From: Panax quinquefolius
Taxonomy: Eukaryota > Streptophyta > Magnoliopsida > Apiales > Araliaceae
Direction of reading: 5' to 3'
Assembly: GCA_020205615.1 (NCBI GenBank)
Contig: CM035161.1
Location: forward strand, 3,774,526-3,838,525
DNA length: 64,000 nt
The number at the start of each line of letters is the position of its first letter. Positions within the stretch are counted from its first letter, which is position 1. The translations under genes and the position numbers were made by a program. This document shows, in pieces, positions 33,801-47,167 of this stretch. The notes under the pieces are model-generated. The model saw nothing but the letters and a program-made list of their open reading frames with translations, did no database searches and was not told the DNA's origin.

Positions 33801-35890
33801 CTACGGAGAGTGCGGCTTAGGTGAATTCCACAAAGAAGTCACAAAATAAAGGCTCGGTACCAAATTCTATAGTTGAATTTTAACTCACGAAGTTCAATAG
33901 GAGCCATTCGATATGAGATTTTAGAAATGAGTTTTGTCTGGGGTTCAAAGTCGATACAAAATTTAATATCGAGGCTTTGGGAGTAAGCGAAAAATTCTTG
34001 AAATCGTCGGGAAAAATCAATAACAACGGGAATATTATTCAAATCGGCGTGTCTTTATTCAAATCCATAACATGGACTAAGAAAACTTGACATCCGTAAT
34101 AAGCGAATGACTTCATGGCTTGATATGAAAATGTTTGACTTCTGATGGTTTGATTGCTTGAATTGAATAACAGAGTTGCTTAGGAATATGAAAACTATGA
34201 CAACCTTACAAAAATAATCAATTTGGCATGATGATGAGTAGTTAACCTTAAAATCACATCAAAAGCAAATATCTCTATAGAAATAAGGTTAACGGTAATG
34301 TGATAGTGCCAACTTGAATCAAGCAAGATTTTTAAACAACGGATGTAATGAAAGTTTCTCTAATGGAGTCTCCACAGATAGGTCAAAGTTTAATTTCTCC
34401 GTAGTCAAGTTCAAGCGTTGGCGCTTAGTAAGAGATAAAAGATGGGTAGAACCAATATCTAGTAAGGTATATACTTGCAAAATTTATAATTAACTAACCC
34501 GTGCTAACCGTTCGGGTTCCTCGCATTTTGACCGATCACAACAAACGCTCTTCCGGAATCGTTGACTTTGACTTTTACGGGACGATCTTTTGAGTCACCA
34601 TCCCCATTGAACTAGGTTTTTCGCTATCGTCTGATCTCGGCGATATGTCCTTCCTTTCCACAATTATAGCATACCTTGAAAGCTTGTGGGCGCGGTTTGG
34701 GTGATATGTCCCTCTTTTCGCATTTGTAGCATATGGCCGGTGGTCGTTCTCCTCCCTTAAAACTAGTTCTTCTCTTGGTTGCGGCGTCTTCACATGGTGG
34801 TTGTTGAATCTCCTCTTTTAAAATCTCCTCCCACTCGCTTCTTCTTATTTTCATGGCCACGATTACCACCGGAGTGGTTCTGGCCTTTGTCTCAGTATTC
34901 TTCTTTCTCCGTGGTTATCGTTATTACGATGGCTACTTATCTTGATATGATCCGGTTATGGTCCCTCGGTTGAGCGTTTTCGTTATCTCGCTCTAACAAT
35001 GAGCCTGAGCCACATTGACAACATCTGAATAGAGAAAAATTTATGAGAAATGAGATCTTGGCGTATGTCGGGTTTCAAACCTCTCGAAACATCCGCGTCA
35101 TCGTTCCTCATTCTCCACCAAATGAGGTCTGAGCACACGGATAACTCATGAACTTACGCCTCGTCTTTGGGACAAATCATGTTATTACTTTCTAGTCTAA
35201 TAAACTCCACTTCCTTCATATAGCCAATACTTTCGGGAAGTACTTGTCATTGAACTTTATTCTGAGCGTCTCCCATGACATCTTTGAGTCGCGGTTGGAT
35301 GGAGTGCGCTTCCTGATTCCCACCGATGTCTGCCTTGCCACGGAACATAAAAGGTGGCGAATGGAACTTTCTGTTCTCCGTGCATCCCAAGACATCGAAT
35401 ATCTTGGTAATTTGTTTGACCCGTCTCGCCTTAATCGGATCCGGCTTTCCCAGTGCAGTGGTCCCAACTCTTTGAAGCTGCTTGGTTGTGACCACCCGTG
35501 AATTGCTATCATTTCCTCCTGTATTTTGAACACGAGTCTCCTCGTGCGATTTTGCATGAATCGCAAAAAGCTTCTAAACATCCCTCGTTCATCATCTGCT
35601 TTCGGTGGTGTTGTTCACGGAGGAACATTGCCACGACTGTTGCGTTCTCCTCGTTGGTAAAATCTGAGCATCTCCACGGTCTCATTTACTCCTTTATTAA
35701 TATTCTCGATCGACATTCTCAAATCTTGTCATAAAACAAGGGTTAATTAAGGAAATCAATATATCCCAATATCCTATATCTTGACCAACTAACAAATAAG
35801 CTTAGGTAGGACACACTTAGCGAAGGATTTACTCGTCTCTCCCCTCCTAGTTCTATTCCCGATCTCACTTGGGAGATCATATCCTAAGCT
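33801..35890 (-). pseudogene. Element C gag and protease remnants
   Basis: The minus strand from about 35730 to 34540 corresponds to gag of A and B, with a capsid part (open stretch 35581-35216) and two CCHC-like knuckles near 34720-34640 (CYKCEKRD and CYNCGKEGHIAEIR, the latter lacking the last cysteine). The protease and linker region follows to 33840, ending with RMAPIELREL, the start of the reverse transcriptase. The reverse transcriptase palm with its catalytic FIDD is missing. Confidence 0.7.
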
Positions 35891-35900
35891 CGATACCAAT

Positions 35901-38768
35901 ATGGCGCCCCCCAAAAATAGGTATACACAACACCCATTACGAAGTCGCCAAATACATGGTACAAAAAAGCAAACTACAACTTCAATAATACTGAATGTAG
36001 TGTGAAATACGATAATATATCTTAATGAGTTTAAATATAATATTGTCTTCAGACAATATCCACATCAAATAAATCCCCATCATAATTATTGATTCATTAT
36101 TTTACAAAAATGGTGAGGACTACTAAACAACTCTCTACTAGAACCTTCATTCCATACCCCACTAGTACTACGCTACATTCTAGCCTCCACGAGAAGAAAA
36201 AAATGGAACAACAAGGAAAAGGGTGAGCTCAACTAGCCCGATAAAGAATATTATGACTAAGATAATATCTGACAAATTATCGTTAGTCTTCAACGAGGAA
36301 AAATCGATAGAATACTGATAGACAACAACAAGTTTGGGATCAATATTATGGTGAAATAATAATTCATAGAAGAGTTACGTGAGAATGAAATCTACTATAA
36401 TCTATGAATTTAACGATCCATCATCAATATTTTATCCTGTAACATCAATCAATATACATCTGAATCAAATATTCATCTTTGCACTACTGAGCCGAAGATA
36501 TTCATCGATTAGTCATATTCATTTAAACACTGTTCATCTTTGCACTACTGGGCCAAAGATATTAATCAATCGATCGTATTCATCTCAACACACATTCATC
36601 TTTTTCTTTGACTACAGGCCAAAGATATTCTTAAATCATTCATTCTTTTACTACTGGGCCAAAGATATTCAATAATATCATCATTTAAGGCGAGGATGAT
36701 GAAAATATTTTTAAAGCGAATCCGGTGAAACAAAATGACAAGGATTAAGGATTAAGGATTAGTACTTGGTTTTATCCACGCCCAAAAATACCTCAAAAAT
36801 AATCATAGTGGTGTAAAATTCAAGAATGATCAAAACATGGATTCAATCGAGTTAGTATCCGAATAGATATTTTGGACAAAAGAAGAAATTTTATTTTTAG
36901 GATTGAATAATAGTGCAGAGTATCGTGAATAGTCTTGGTATCGTGAATAGTCTTAGTATCATGAATAACTCAGACACCAAAAGATAGAAATTCCACAAAA
37001 AAACATCTTCACGCTTCATGAATAGTACTAAGTGAATAGTAACTTCGTGAATAGTAACTCATGAATAGTAACTTGAATGAATAGTAACTCATGAATAGTA
37101 ACCCATGAATAATATAACCCCGAGCATGAAAAAAGTTTCAAATTTGATAAAAACTTGAGATCAACATTTCGGTATAATGATATTGAAGAAATAATATCAT
37201 TCTGAAAAAAATAATATCCACTTACCTCGAAAGATTAGTACTTACAAATTTGAAACAGGGATATAGGCTATGACTTGGACTTGCACCGTATATAGCAATA
37301 CTCAAAGTATACTCAAAATACTCACAAGAATAAACTCGATAATATAGAGAAAAACTTGATTTACGGTGTGATTTTCAATTCTAACCTAAGCACCTATTTA
37401 TAGGAAATTGCTTAGAACACAAAAGCGAAAAATTTAATAAATTAATATATATATATATATATCAAATTCATACATCAACCTTAGAATTCAGATCTTAGCA
37501 TTTTCCACATGCCACCTTCTAGAAAAAATGATAAAAAACGTTTTTCATAAAATAAATAATTAAAACTTACAAAAATTAATTATTTCGGAACTTCGGAACT
37601 TCAATAATTCATAATAAATAGCCCTTTCATCAGAAAATTCGAATCTCATGAGTTTTTATAGGAAATTCAATTCTCTACAACTTTGCAGAAGAAAGTTTTT
37701 CCAAATTCCAAATAGAAATTGGCCAAAAATCCACAAGCAGGCGATTTTACAATTTATATAATCAAATTTCGATTCGATAAATGGGGTCCACAAACATGTT
37801 TAACATGTTTTAAACATTTATTGCAACAAAAATACTCTTCCTCCTCCTCATATACTCATATATCCCACATTCGTTGTAAAAATATCACCGTTAATATATT
37901 ATTAAAATAATATATTTAAATGAATTATTTTATCAGAAAAAGATAAAATATTAATTTTCAACAATTGTCATTTTAAAAATTTTCTCCATCTATATCCACA
38001 TAAAATCAATATTTTCCTCATCATATAAATCAATAATTAATTATTCACAAATAATATTACAGAATCACATATTGACAACCAGGCAGTTCCCAGGAAAGAG
38101 GGGCTTTCGATAAAATTTCTTCTTCTTGGCGGCATGATTAGGTGACCAAACCTCTCCTTAGACAGAACTTTCTAGACATTGCCAATAATGTTATCTAATA
38201 ATATTATTCAGGATAATATGAATTATTGCTTCGATAATGAAAGATCTTTGTGTAATGACAATTATTGAAACAACAATGATATAAAATATCAACGCGACAA
38301 TTATTAACTCGATAAAATCTTGAGCGATAATTCACGTAACCATTATTGAGTAGTGCCTTCTTCTACGTAAGAATCAATAATTGGTGCAATACCAAGTGCT
38401 TCTTGTTCAACAACGCGTATTAGTGTGTTTTAACCACCGGGTATTCAACGATATAATACTTGAATAACAACTCTGCAGTTATTTAAAAACAACTTATATT
38501 TGTCGTTTTCTTCATCCAATCACTTTCCGTTATGGGGCCCACACATGGTCTTTCTGTGTCAGTCGTGCGAATATTCCTCGACGATCTGAATATTCCACGA
38601 CCAAACGAATATTCCCAAAGCGATAATGAATATTTTATAACCACTTGCTTAATTTGAAATATTTGCATATTTAACCCTTAACTATCCACATTAATCAAAT
38701 CAACCCTTACTATTTCAAAATAATAAATAAAGGAAATTTCTTTTTATTTAAAAATTTGAGGTCTTACA
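35901..38768 (-). repeat. Element C 5' LTR (right copy)
   Basis: Near-identical to the left copy apart from many small differences, often at CAG/CTG positions. It starts ATGGCGCC (TGTGGCGCC in the consensus of B) and ends GGTCTTACA. The reverse TATA box is at 37393-37402. GTGAATAGTAAC-type repeats lie at 36905-37115. Confidence 0.85.
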
Positions 38769-39906
38769 GCATGGATATTACGAAGTAATGATCATATATA
38801 TGAACCACAAATCATTGATGAATGTAGAAATATTTGGCCAATGTAGAAAGAGGCGATTCAAGCAGAATTAAATTCACTAAGTAAATGTGAAATTTTTGGA
38901 CCTGTAGTCCGAACACCTAAAGGTGTAATGCCTGTTGAATACAAATGGATATTTGTACGAAATAAGAAAAATAAAATTATATAGTACAAAGCGTAACTTG
39001 TAGAACAAGGTTTCTTCGCAGAGACATGGTATTAATTATGAAGAAACATGTGCTCCTGTAATGGACACAATTACATTCAGATTTTTAATTAGCTTGGTAG
39101 AAAGAGAAATTAATGGATGTTGTTACATCATATCTGTATGGATCATTATATAAACATGAAAATCCCCGAAGGATATAAAATGCCTAAAATTTATAATTCT
39201 ACATCTCGAAATATGTATTCTATTAAGCTATAAAGATCTTTATATAGGTTAAAGCAATCCAAATGCATATTGTGGTATAATCGCCTAAGTGGATATCTTT
39301 TGAAAGAAGGATTTGAGAATAATCCAATTTATGCATGCATTTTTATCTAAAAAATCATAATCTGGATTTGTTATTATTATTGTATTTATTGATGAAAGAT
39401 CTTGCTCGTAAGAGTCGACAAAAAATAACTAATTTAAGATGAAAGATATTGGCAAGCCAAATTTTTATCTTAGCCTACAAATTGAATCTATGAAATTCTT
39501 GCTTCATCAATCAACATACACGTAAAAAAGTCCTGAAGTAACTTTACATGGATAATGTTAATCCTTTGAGTACTCCAATGATGGGTTGGTCACTTGATAT
39601 CAAGAAAGATCCATTTTGACCACAAGAAAATAATAAAGAAACTCTTGGTCTCAAGTACCATATCTTTGTGAAATTGGTGTTTTGTCTGAAGTACTTTTTT
39701 AATGTAATTGGTACTTTGATGTATCTTACAAATTTGACAAGACTCGATATAACATTTGTTTGTTAACTTACTAGCAATGTATAGTTATGCACCAACTCGA
39801 AGATATTGTAATGAAATTAAACATATTTTACGTTATCTTCGTGAGACTATTGATTTGGGATTATTTAATCCAAATGGTGATAGAACCAAGCATATTGAAC
39901 CAAAAT
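38769..39906 (+). pseudogene. Copia reverse transcriptase and start of RNase H
   Basis: Broken frames give EAIQAELNSLSKCEIFGPVV, PVEYKWIFVRNKKNKI, GINYEETCAPVMDTITFRFL and MYSIKLYRSLYRLKQSKCIW, the N-terminal half of a copia reverse transcriptase. The catalytic box is degenerate (FIDE near 39385 instead of YVDD). It continues through MKDIGKPNFYLSLQIESMKF and IGTLMYLTNLTRLDITF to the insertion point of element A. Stops are frequent. Confidence 0.8.
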
Positions 39907-42326
39907 TGTAAGACCCCAGCTATTATAAATAAAGATGAATTTTCTATAAATATTATTTTTGAATATTATGGAATAAATTTGATATAATGTTATAGTTGTG
40001 GGTAATATTTATAAATTTTGCAAAGTATGCAAGTTGTTATAAATTATTCGTTTGGTCGGGGAATATTCTTTTTGTTAGGGAATATTCGTACAACGGCTCA
40101 TTCATTGGTGGACCCCACAACAGAATTATTGTCGGATTGAGAAAACGACAAAAATATTTTATAAAAATAATGGCGGAGGTGTTACCGTTAAAACTGTTGA
40201 ACTACCCGGTGGTAAAAGTACAGTAATACGCGTGGTTGCATAGTAGCACACGGTATTGATTATTGATGCTTACGTGAGAAGTCACTCAGCTATGCTTAAT
40301 TATTTCTACAGTAATTACTGCATCATATCTCTTATATTATGGATTCAATTATTATCACATTATCATCTGTATAATATGTTATAGTATTAAATCAATAATT
40401 GAGACGACAAGTTATAAATGATTAATAATTGTTGAAAGATTAAATATGTGTTGATTAAAAATAAAATGATTTGTGGTAAGTTTGATTATTTTATGGGGGG
40501 CTCATATGTCATCATCTAAGAGTCTCTTCGTCAATAGTAATTACCTTCGTCAATAGTAATTACCCTTGTGAATAGTAATTACCTTCGTCAATAGTAATTA
40601 CCTTTACCAGACGTCGAACCACTTGTCGTTTTACATTACAGGCGTCGAACCACTTGTCGTTTCACATTACAGGCGTCGAACCACTTGTCGTTTCACATTA
40701 CAAAAGTCCAAACCACTTTTCTTTTCATATCATCATTCGTCAAGCCACTTGCCTTTTCACACTAAGAAAAGTCTTAAGCTAGAAATCTTCTATAAATAGA
40801 GGCTGAGTGCTTCATTATTTTCACAAATTCATTCAAGCTATAGAGAGAGAAAGTATAGAGAGAATAAGAGAGAAAGAAGAAGAGTATTTTGTTACTTCAC
40901 CGCTCATGATATTCAATCTCCTACCAAAAGTAAGGGGTGTTATTCTTCTTATTCATGAAGAGAACTGTTGTTATTCCATTGCTTATTATTCTGTTGGAAT
41001 AACCTGTATACGCGATTTTACCCTATACTTGGTGACATTCTTCTATTATTCTGTTGGAACATCCTGTCTGTGTGTTTTACACCGGACCTGGTTCCGTCTT
41101 TATTATTATTATGTTGGAACATCCTGTCTGTGTGTTTTACACCGGACCTGGTTCCATCTTTATTATTATTCTGTTGGAACATCCCGTCTGCATGCGCTTT
41201 CTACGCCGGACCGGTTCCGTTATTTATTATTCTTCTGTTGGAATAACTCGTCTCTATTCGGCCTATCGCATGCATGGTGATTTCTTTTGTTATTCCATTC
41301 TTTATTATACCCAAATAGTTAAAACTTTGACTTCTATACTCCATGAAATTAGTGGAATATCCTTGATATTTGCGTTTCATCCAAAGATCTTTCATGGAAA
41401 TATTCTTCCGATCATTCTTGAATTTTACTCTACAAAACGAAGATCATGTTGATAATTTGGACGTTAATAATTCCTGGATAAAATAATTCTTGAACTTGTT
41501 TTTATTGAATTCTTATATCATTGTCATCATCCTCATGTTTATATTATGTTAAAAGTCATCTGGCATTCAGTAGTGCATAGATGGACTTGGTATGATTATG
41601 ACCGAGAGACTATTCTTGTAATCATGACCGTAATGTTACAAATGATATGATAAAAATCCTCGAAGGTCAGTAGTAGTATTGGTGGACAACATTGTTGGCA
41701 TGATCATGACCATTAATGAATACACAAATATTCTTGGCCCAGTAGTGTATGAATAATTGTGGTCGTGATACTAAAGAATATCCTTGGTAGTGAGTGCGGG
41801 GTGATTCGATGATGTGAAATATTTATTAAAGTCGAGTCTCAAATTTATAACAAAGATGAAAACCTTTTTAAACCTAAAAGATAGTAGACTTTATTTTCTA
41901 CTTGACTCTTTTAATGGATTGCGATATTCACCGCAGCTTAAACCGGTTGTCTATTGTATTTTATCCGCTTAACATTGTTGAAGACTATTGATAATTTATT
42001 CTGCATTATCTTAGTCATAATATTTCTTACTGGGCTAGTTGAGCTCACCCTTTCTTTCACTGTTCTCTTCAGAAATGAGAATATAAATTTGACGAGTCGG
42101 GGAAACGAGTGATGGTCCTCAAGATAGCATTAGTAGTCCTCACTATTCGTGAAATAGTGTGATAATAATTGTAATGAGGACTCCTTTTTTGAGTTTGTAT
42201 AATATCTAGTAGACGATATTTGTATTTAAACTCACAGCTTTATGTATTAAGTTGTATTTAAATTACATACCATATAAGTGGCGACCCAAGATGGGTGATG
42301 TATACCTAATTTTGGGGGCGTCCACA
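39907..42326 (+). repeat. Element A 5' LTR
   Basis: It starts TGTAAGACCCC and ends GGGGGCGTCCACA. Internal arrays: TCGTCAATAGTAATTACC units (40528-40610); an approximately 30 bp unit with GTCGAACCACTTGTCGTTT (40613-40760); and an approximately 62 bp unit TTATTATTCTGTTGGAACAT (40985-41240). TATAAATAGAGGC at 40791-40803 is the probable promoter, and transcription should start about 30 bp later. Confidence 0.88.
40791..40803 (+). promoter_or_regulatory. TATA box of element A 5' LTR
   Basis: TATAAATAGAGGC lies just before a GCTTCATT start-like region. The same box is present in the 3' LTR at 48125 and, as TATAAATAGG, in the LTRs of B (50649 and 58178) and in reverse in C (30586 and 37393). Confidence 0.75.
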
Positions 42327-42513
42327 ATTGGTATCAAAGCTTAGGGATATGATCCCAAGCTAAGATGTGAGAATAGTACTAGGAGGGGAGAGACGGGAAT
42401 ACCTTCGCTAGTATGACCTACACCTAAGTTTATGTGCTATTTTATTGGTTGGTCAAAGATAGGGATAATTTGTTACATGTCAATTAACCTTTTATTTTGT
42501 GGCGATTCTGAAA

Positions 42514-43660
42514 ATGACATCCGAGAATGTTGAGAATAGCAATGAGCGCAGCGCGATCGTTGATTCACCACATATCAATAATCGTGGATAATGTGCATCG
42601 TGAAGGCGACAATCCTCACGCAAAAAACAACAACACCGACCAAATGATGAATGATCAAATGTTCGAGTCTTTATGCAATTTATGCAACAAAGAAAGCGAG
42701 AACGACTCTCGCCCAAAACGTAGGTGGAAACACGGAAAACTCTCGGGTGGTCACCGCTAAACAATTCAAGGAGCCGGGACCACCGGAGTTTAAGGGAGAG
42801 CCAAAACCACTTCTCAAGCGAAGCATGGATAAAGCAGATTACCAAGATATTTGATGTCTTGGGATGCTCCGAGGAGCAAAAGGTTCCTTTCACGCCTTTA
42901 TGTTGCGCGGAGAGGCGATTCATCGGGTGGGAATCGGTAGAAACGTACTCAACCTCTTTGTCATCAAGATATCTTGGGAGAAGTTCCAGAGTCGTTCAAC
43001 GACAAATACTTTCCCGAAAGTATTCGCCATACGAAGGAGGTGGAGTTTATCAAGTTGGAACAAAACAATATGACCGTGTCGCAATACGAGGCAAAATTTG
43101 CGGAGTTATCACGGTTAAGGCCCCACTGGTGGATAATGAAGAGAGAAATGGCGCCGAATGTTTTTAAGAGGTTTGAAGTCGAGATACCTCAACATCTTAT
43201 TTCTCATAAACCGTGTTTGTATTCGGATGTTGTAAATAGGGCTCGCTTAGTAGAGCGCGATAATGAGTCAACGCAACTAAAAGAGAGCGGTAAGCAAAAT
43301 TATAATACCAGCGAGAGTAGTCATCGAAGCGGTGACAACAAACGTGGAGGGAATCAACAGGCCAGATATGGTAACCACTTCGGTGGTAATCAGGGCTAAA
43401 ACAATAAGAATGGACATTTCAAGAAAAGGAGATTCAACAATGATGGAAATACGTCAAAGACCAAAGACCCGTTGTTAAGGAAGGAGTAAGACCACCTATC
43501 ATATGCTTCAAATAAGGAGGAGAGGGACACATCAGTCCAAACTGCGCCATGCCATCCAAAGCATGTTATAATTGTGGAAGAGAAGGTCACTTAGCTCGAT
43601 TTTGTCAAGCATCAAGACAAATTCAACTAGGATGGAGGCACCAAAGGCCATCCTAGAAAA
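42514..43660 (+). pseudogene. Element A gag
   Basis: It starts near the ATG at 42514, 185 bp after the primer binding site. A capsid region is scattered over three frames, including AWIKQITKIFDVLGCSEEQK (about 42820-42880) and VEFIKLEQNNMTVSQYEAKF (about 43040-43100). A zinc knuckle with intact C-C-H-C spacing ([14 protein letters not shown]) is at 43563-43604, with a damaged one just upstream. At least three frameshifts are needed to follow it. Confidence 0.8.
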
Positions 43661-43719
43661 GTCAAAACCTAGAGTCTAAGGGAGAGCGTTTGTTGTGACC
43701 TCCCAAAAGCAAGGAACCC

Positions 43720-46700
43720 GAATGAGGTCGTCACGGTAAGCTTATCATAAACTCTAAAGAAGTCTATACTTTATTTGATACCGGGTTTCTACCCATTCTT
43801 TTATTTCTCCTACTTGCGCCATCGATTAAATTTGACTCGAGAAATTAGACTTTGACTTATCTCGTGGAAACTCCGTTGGGAGAAACCTTCATTACATCCA
43901 TCGCTTATAAGTCTTGTTTGGTTCAAATCGGTACCCTCACATTACCTTGTCGATTTTATTTCATTAAAAATACTTGCATTTGACGTGATTCTAGTGGATT
44001 GATTGGTTAACTACTTATCATGCAAAATTGATTATTTTCGTAAGGTTGTTAGCTTTCATATTCCTAATCAACCTATTATGCTAATTCAAATGACCAAACC
44101 ATTAAAATCAATCACGGTCATCTCAAGCCATAAAGCTATTCGCTTATTGAAAAACGGATGTCAAGCTTTCTTAGCTCATGTCACGATTTAAACAAAATAC
44201 GCCGCTTTTGAACGATATTTCTATTGTTAATAAATTTCCGACGATTCCCAAGAACTTCCCCGCCTACCCCGTAGCGTGAAATTGAATTTTGTATCGACCT
44301 TGAACCCGCATGACAAAACCTATTTCCAAAGCCCCATATCGAATGGCTCTATTGAACTTCGTGAGTTAAAGACCCAACCGCAGGAATTGTTAGACATTGG
44401 CTTTATTTGTCCTAGTACTTCTCCTTGGGGTGCTTCGTTACATTCGTGAAGAAGAAAGATGGGAGTATGCGACTTTGTATTGATTATCGGGAGTTGAATC
44501 ATGTCACCATCAAAAATAAGTATCCATTGCCACGTATTGATTACTGTTTTTGACCAAATCAAAGGAGCCAAATTCTTTTCAAAGATTGATCTTCGTTCCG
44601 GATATCACCAATTGAAGATTAGAACCACGACATTCCAAAGACGGCTTTCGTAACTCTAAGACGGGCATTATGAATTCCTAGTCCATGTCCTTTAGATCGA
44701 CTAATGCTCTTTGCCTTCACGGATATGATGAACCGAGTATTCAAGGAATATTTAGATCACTTTGTGGTCGCTTTTATTGATGACATCCTTATTTATTCCA
44801 AAAGCCGTGAAGATCATGAGCAACACTTGAGGTGACACTCCAAAAGCTTCGTGAATATAAGCTTTATGCCAAGTTGAAGAAATGTGAGTTCGGCTTGAAG
44901 AAGTAGCATTCCTTGGGCACGTGGTATCAAGTCATGGAATATCTGCTGACCCAAAGAAAGATTGAAGCTATTCAAAGTCGGGAACAACCTAAATCAATGG
45001 ATCAAGTACGTAGCTTTTCTTTGGTTTAAATTGTTATTATCGGAGATTCGTGGAAGGATTTTCTCGAATCGCTACTCTATCGACTCAAATTGACTCGGAA
45101 AGATACAAAGTTCTATTAGAGCGAAGAATATGAGAGGAGTTTTCAAGAACTCAAGAGAGACTTATTTCAAAGACCTGCTCGACAATACCATCCGCACGGA
45201 GGGATTTGTCATCTACAAAGATGCTTCGAGCAAAGGATTGGGATGTGTTCTCATGCAACATGGAAAAGTTATAGCTTTATGCCTCATGACAACTCAAAGA
45301 ATATGAGAGGAATTATCCTACTCATGATCTGAGTCAGCAAATGTTGTCTTTTGCACTTAAAATTTGGAGGCATTACTTGTATGGGGAGAAAGTGGAGATC
45401 TTTACGGATCATAAAAGCCTCAAATATTTCTTCACTCAAAAGGAACTCAACGTCGACAACGACGTTGGCTTGAATCATTGAAAGATTATGATCATACCAT
45501 CCATCCTCGAAAAGCGAACGTGGTAGCCGACGCATCGAGTAGAAAATCATAGCAAGTACGAAAAGCGATATTGTCAACGCAAAGGCCCATTTTGTGTGAC
45601 TTGCAAAGGATGGAGATAGAGTTAAAGACTCTAGGGACGCATGTGATGATAGCGAGTATACGAATAGAACCGACTTTAATCGATAAAGTTAAAGCTGCTC
45701 AAGCTACAGACCTGGAGTTGATGCGTATGAGGAAGAAAGTGCAAGAAGGTGCTATACCGGAAGCAAGAATCGATGAAGAAGGAATACTTCGAGTCAACTC
45801 CAGACTTTGTGTTCCTAACGACCCTGATTTAAAGTATAATATCATGATGGAGGCGCACAACACACCATTTGCAATCCATCCTGGGAGTACCAAAATGTAT
45901 CATGATATTCGTCATACATTTAGGGAGCAATATGAAGAGAGAGATAGCTACCGTTTATCTCAAGGTGTCTAACTTGTCAACGAGTTAAAGCGGAGCATCA
46001 AGTACCAAAAGGTCCATCAGAAACCACTTGAAATTCCGTAATGGAAGTGGGAGCACATTACCATGGATTTCATTACGGCCTTCCTAAGGTTTCTCAAGGC
46101 ATTGATGCGATTTGGGTCATTGTTGATAGATCGACCAAGTCCGCTTCATTTCTTACCGATACAAGAAACTTATACACTTGAACGCCTTCGTCAGATGTAC
46201 ATAAACGAGATTGTAAGATCGCATGGTATACCCAGATCCATAGTTTCGATCGAGACCCAAGATTCACTTCACGATTTTGGGTTAGTTTGCAAAAAGCTAT
46301 GGGCACAGACTTTCACGATTTAGCTTCGGCATATCATCCTCGAGACGAGACGGACACGATGGGAGAAGACTATTCAAACTCTTGAAGATCTATTAAGACT
46401 CGTGTCCTTGATTTCAAGGGAGTTGGGACAAGTTCTTACCATCGGTGGAGTTTTCCTACAACAACAGCTTATCAAGCAAGTATCGGCATGGCTCCATTCG
46501 AGCGTTATGACGGAAGAAAGTGTCGCTTCTCCAAGATGTCTTTGGGATGAGGTGGGTGAAGCAACGTTGTTGGGACCGGAGTTGGTACGCGTATGACTAC
46601 GGAAAAGATTCAAACGATCCGACAACGTATAAAACCTCACAAAATCGACAAAAAGTTATACCGATCTTCATCGAAAGGACGTGGAATTCGATATAGGAGA

Positions 46701-47150
46701 TCATGTGTTGTTAAGAGTTGCTTCCATGGAAAGGAGTTACAAGATTTGGAAAGAGAGGAAAACTTAATCCTCGATTCATCTGGCCCATTTTAATCCTCGA
46801 TCGAGTAGGAATCGCGGCTATAGACTCGCTTTCTACCGCCAAATATGTCTCGTGTTTCATAACGCTTTTCACATATCCATGTTACGTAAATATGTGAAAG
46901 ACCCGAACCATATTATTGAAAGTAGACCACCGGATTTAAATAGCGAAAGATTTGACGTATGAAGAGGTTCCCTGCTCAAATTTTGATAAGAAGGAACATA
47001 TTCTACGCTCCAAGGTTATACCTCAAGTCAAAGTTTTGTGGAGGAACCACGATGTCGAGGAAATGACTTGGGAGTTAGAATCAAATGAAATCAAGGTATC
47101 CTTACCTCTTCGATATACCAGTATCGTACCCTAATTTCGAGGGCTTAAAT
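43720..47150 (+). pseudogene. Element A pol: protease, RT, RNase H, integrase, chromodomain
   Basis: Protease LFDTG lies at about 43770-43790. The reverse transcriptase from about 44330 has RMALIELRELK-like and [20 protein letters not shown] blocks, with catalytic FIDD at 44773-44784. RNase H remnants span about 45180-45550. The integrase zinc-binding region is near 45840-45920, and the catalytic region at about 46060-46330 includes YHGFHYGLPKVSQGIDAIWV. An open stretch at 46952-47134 with KVLWRNHDVEEMTWELE is the chromodomain. The domain order RT before integrase defines Ty3/gypsy. Stops and shifts occur throughout. Confidence 0.82.
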
Positions 47151-47167
47151 TTTATAAGAAGGGAGGT

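Larger units (their letters stand above)
29115..38768 (-). mobile_element. Ty3/gypsy chromovirus-like retrotransposon C, reverse orientation
   Basis: LTRs of about 2.84 and 2.87 kb lie at 29115-31950 and 35901-38768, and match the LTRs of element B in inverted orientation. The primer binding site abuts the right LTR (35891-35899, complement of TGGTATCGAGC) and the purine tract (AAGGAGGGAGG) abuts the left LTR. The interior is 3.95 kb against about 4.8 kb in A and B. The core reverse transcriptase and RNase H are deleted. The outer end of the left LTR lacks about nine bases and no clear target duplication was found. Copia sequence next to the insertion seems to have lost material too. Confidence 0.85.

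Noticed and set aside
40807..41452. Overlapping + strand open frames with repeated HPVCVFYTGPG-type segments
   Set aside because: They read through the 62 bp minisatellite of the element A LTR. The same happens at 48313-48683. All frames are open because the unit lacks stops.
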